Shown one piece after another: positions 6,005 through 7,068 of a stretch of 7,068 nucleotides of DNA. Both the position numbers and the translations under genes were made by a program. Numbering within the stretch: the first letter of the stretch is position 1; every line of letters begins with the position of its first letter. The DNA comes from Candidatus Melainabacteria bacterium (GTDB lineage Bacteria > Cyanobacteriota > Vampirovibrionia > 2-02-FULL-35-15): NCBI GenBank assembly GCA_023250175.1, contig JAHFBD010000118.1, positions 1 through 7,068 on the forward strand, in the 5' to 3' direction. Below the pieces are notes generated by a model. That model ran no database searches. It saw only the letters and a list, made by a program, of their open reading frames with translations, and was not told where the DNA came from.

Positions 6005-6082
6005 GGGCTTACGCCCTTCGCGTTCCATCTATCAATGTCTTCCCCTAGATAGGCTTTGCCGAATAAATCGGGCAAAGCCTAT
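6005..6082. repeat. GC-rich hairpin cluster between tRNA-Arg and dnaX
   Basis: In otherwise AT-rich DNA, a small hairpin GGGC-TTAC-GCCC (6005-6016) is followed by a 12-bp perfect inverted repeat, ATAGGCTTTGCC (6049-6060) and GGCAAAGCCTAT (6071-6082), with a 10-base loop. CTATC at 6028-6032 could pair instead with GATAG at 6048-6052, competing with the larger stem. No T-run follows on either strand, so a normal intrinsic terminator is unlikely. It may be a dispersed REP-like repeat or a processing or termination structure between dnaX and the tRNA. The rest of the gap 5987-6265 is AT-rich and holds no gene that I can support. Confidence 0.6.
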
Positions 6083-6265
6083 AATCGTTAAGCGTTAATC
6101 AATTCACTCTCTTAATATTTTTTGGTAAATAAATTACACAAAAAGTTTATATATTCTATGTCAGTTTTCACTTAGCGATGTTTGGTTAGTCTTCGCTTCT
6201 TAAGCACATGCTTTATTATAATAGCAAATAGACTATGAATACTCATTTTATATATAAGTGATTAA

Positions 6266-7068
6266 CTAATCCGCCTTCTTTGCTCCAAGTAAATCCTTGA
6301 CTGCTCTAGTAAAATCGTCATCATCTAAAGATGAGCTCTGCTCTTTTATTATTGGGTTAGGATGGGGTGGTGGATTAAATTGAATTTCAGAATCGGTTAA
6401 AGTATCATTTGTTTGAATTGTTAATTCTTCTTTTTGTCTTGGCATTACACGGAATCTTATATCCTTAGGCTCTTTATTACAAGCAGCTTTAATAGCTTGT
6501 ATAATCATTTCTTTTTTCTTTGCATCCTTTTCTAAGCGTGGTAAAAAAGTATCTTTTGTTATTCCTATCTCTATTAGATCTTCTGTGAGGCTAATAACAT
6601 AGCTTCCTGATTGATTGAGTAAAGTCTTTGTAGGATTGCTTTCTATAAGACCTATTATTTGTTTCCAGATTGAATCTAAGTCAGTATTGAGAGAATGTGT
6701 CTGTGTAGTCTGTGGTGTATAGCAGGTTTCTGATTTTGGGATTTCGGCTGTGATTATGTTCTTTTCTGCATCATCTTCCTTTTTGGTTTCTATTTTTTCA
6801 GCTTTAGTATTTAACTGCTCTCCTTTTTCTAATTTTTCTATTCTGGCTTGTAAATCACTAAGAGAAATTAAAAAGTCTTTATCAGCAATGCTCATAATAT
6901 CTACAACAAACTGTAATTCCTGACTTATAGCAAATCGTAACTTAGCTTGAGAATCTTGAAAATGAGTTACGATTTTAAGTAAGTGGTTAATGTTTATAAA
7001 ATCTAAGACTTTTAAATCTGATGATAATTCTTGGCTTAATGTCTCTTTATAATTGTTAGAAAGCTTTG
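6266..7068 (-). CDS. dnaX: DNA polymerase III subunit gamma/tau, C-terminal part (5' end outside the window)
   Basis: Clamp-loader subunit of the replicative polymerase. The frame stays open from the stop at 6266 through the right edge of the window (266 codons seen), so the ATPase domains I and II lie outside. The first roughly 85 residues are the helical oligomerisation domain III, with the typical run QAKLRFAISQELQFVVDIM, then a SLSDLQARIEKLEK coiled segment. A lysine/glutamate-rich linker leads to a C-terminal domain starting at LDSIWKQIIGLIES with TKTLLNQSGSYVISL and the IGITKDTFLPRLEKDAKKK stretch, as in tau subunits of cyanobacteria-like bacteria. A proline-rich spacer and an acidic tail DDDDFTRAVKDLLGAKKAD end it. 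The ATG at 6895 is internal, not the true start. A chromosomal housekeeping gene, it marks the host side of the element boundary. Confidence 0.85.
   Translation of the reverse strand, partial: KLSNNYKETLSQELSSDLKVLDFININHLLKIVTHFQDSQAKLRFAISQELQFVVDIMSIADKDFLISLSDLQARIEKLEKGEQLNTKAEKIETKKEDDAEKNIITAEIPKSETCYTPQTTQTHSLNTDLDSIWKQIIGLIESNPTKTLLNQSGSYVISLTEDLIEIGITKDTFLPRLEKDAKKKEMIIQAIKAACNKEPKDIRFRVMPRQKEELTIQTNDTLTDSEIQFNPPPHPNPIIKEQSSSLDDDDFTRAVKDLLGAKKAD

Noticed and set aside
6793..6798. Run of six A (minus strand) in the dnaX linker as a frameshift or slippage site making gamma
   Set aside because: It does not form the usual A-AAA-AAG heptamer in frame, and no structure or early stop arrangement was established.

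Overview
This is an AT-rich bacterial window that looks like a boundary between chromosome and an integrated mobile element. The right-hand part is chromosomal: the 3' end of dnaX (DNA polymerase III gamma/tau) and a tRNA-Arg(UCG) gene, both on the minus strand. The DnaX C-terminal domain reminds me of cyanobacterial and Melainabacteria-type DnaX. Together with the AT-rich composition this makes a Vampirovibrionia/Melainabacteria-like host a reasonable guess, but the window alone does not settle it.

Everything left of the tRNA 3' end (about 1-5914) reads as accessory DNA. A tyrosine recombinase with all its catalytic residues and a fused excisionase-type helix-turn-helix starts 32-65 bases from the 3' end of the tRNA, the classic arrangement of an element integrated into a tRNA gene. 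At the far left, on the plus strand, is a D5/primase-helicase-like ATPase with a C-terminal winged-helix-like region. A small gene of unknown function overlaps its stop codon by one base. This ATPase group is typical of integrated plasmid- or phage-like elements and probably supplies the replication helicase. The other end of the element is not in the window.

Between the replication and integration modules lies cargo that I mostly cannot name: a polytopic membrane protein on the minus strand (2123-2920), another on the plus strand (3244-3936), and a tightly coupled minus-strand pair. The pair is a two-helix membrane protein (4282-4689) and a 100-residue protein of the small family often labelled 'SinR family', which appears to have a Cas2/VapD-like ferredoxin fold (3987-4289). 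The pair lies just downstream of the integrase and could share its transcript.

The most striking non-coding signal is an 18-bp motif made of two 9-bp units (CAACGATTG plus CAACRATRG). It forms a perfect 19-bp inverted repeat inside the 3' coding end of the ATPase gene. A third copy, with a 16-base exact match to one arm, lies inside the integrase gene. It could be the replication origin or a shared protein-binding site of the element. Other structures are a pair of near-identical 15-bp repeats with 30-bp spacing beside a G-rich tract (possibly a lone IS21-type end), a good sigma70-type promoter for the membrane protein at 2123-2920, and a GC-rich hairpin cluster between the tRNA and dnaX.
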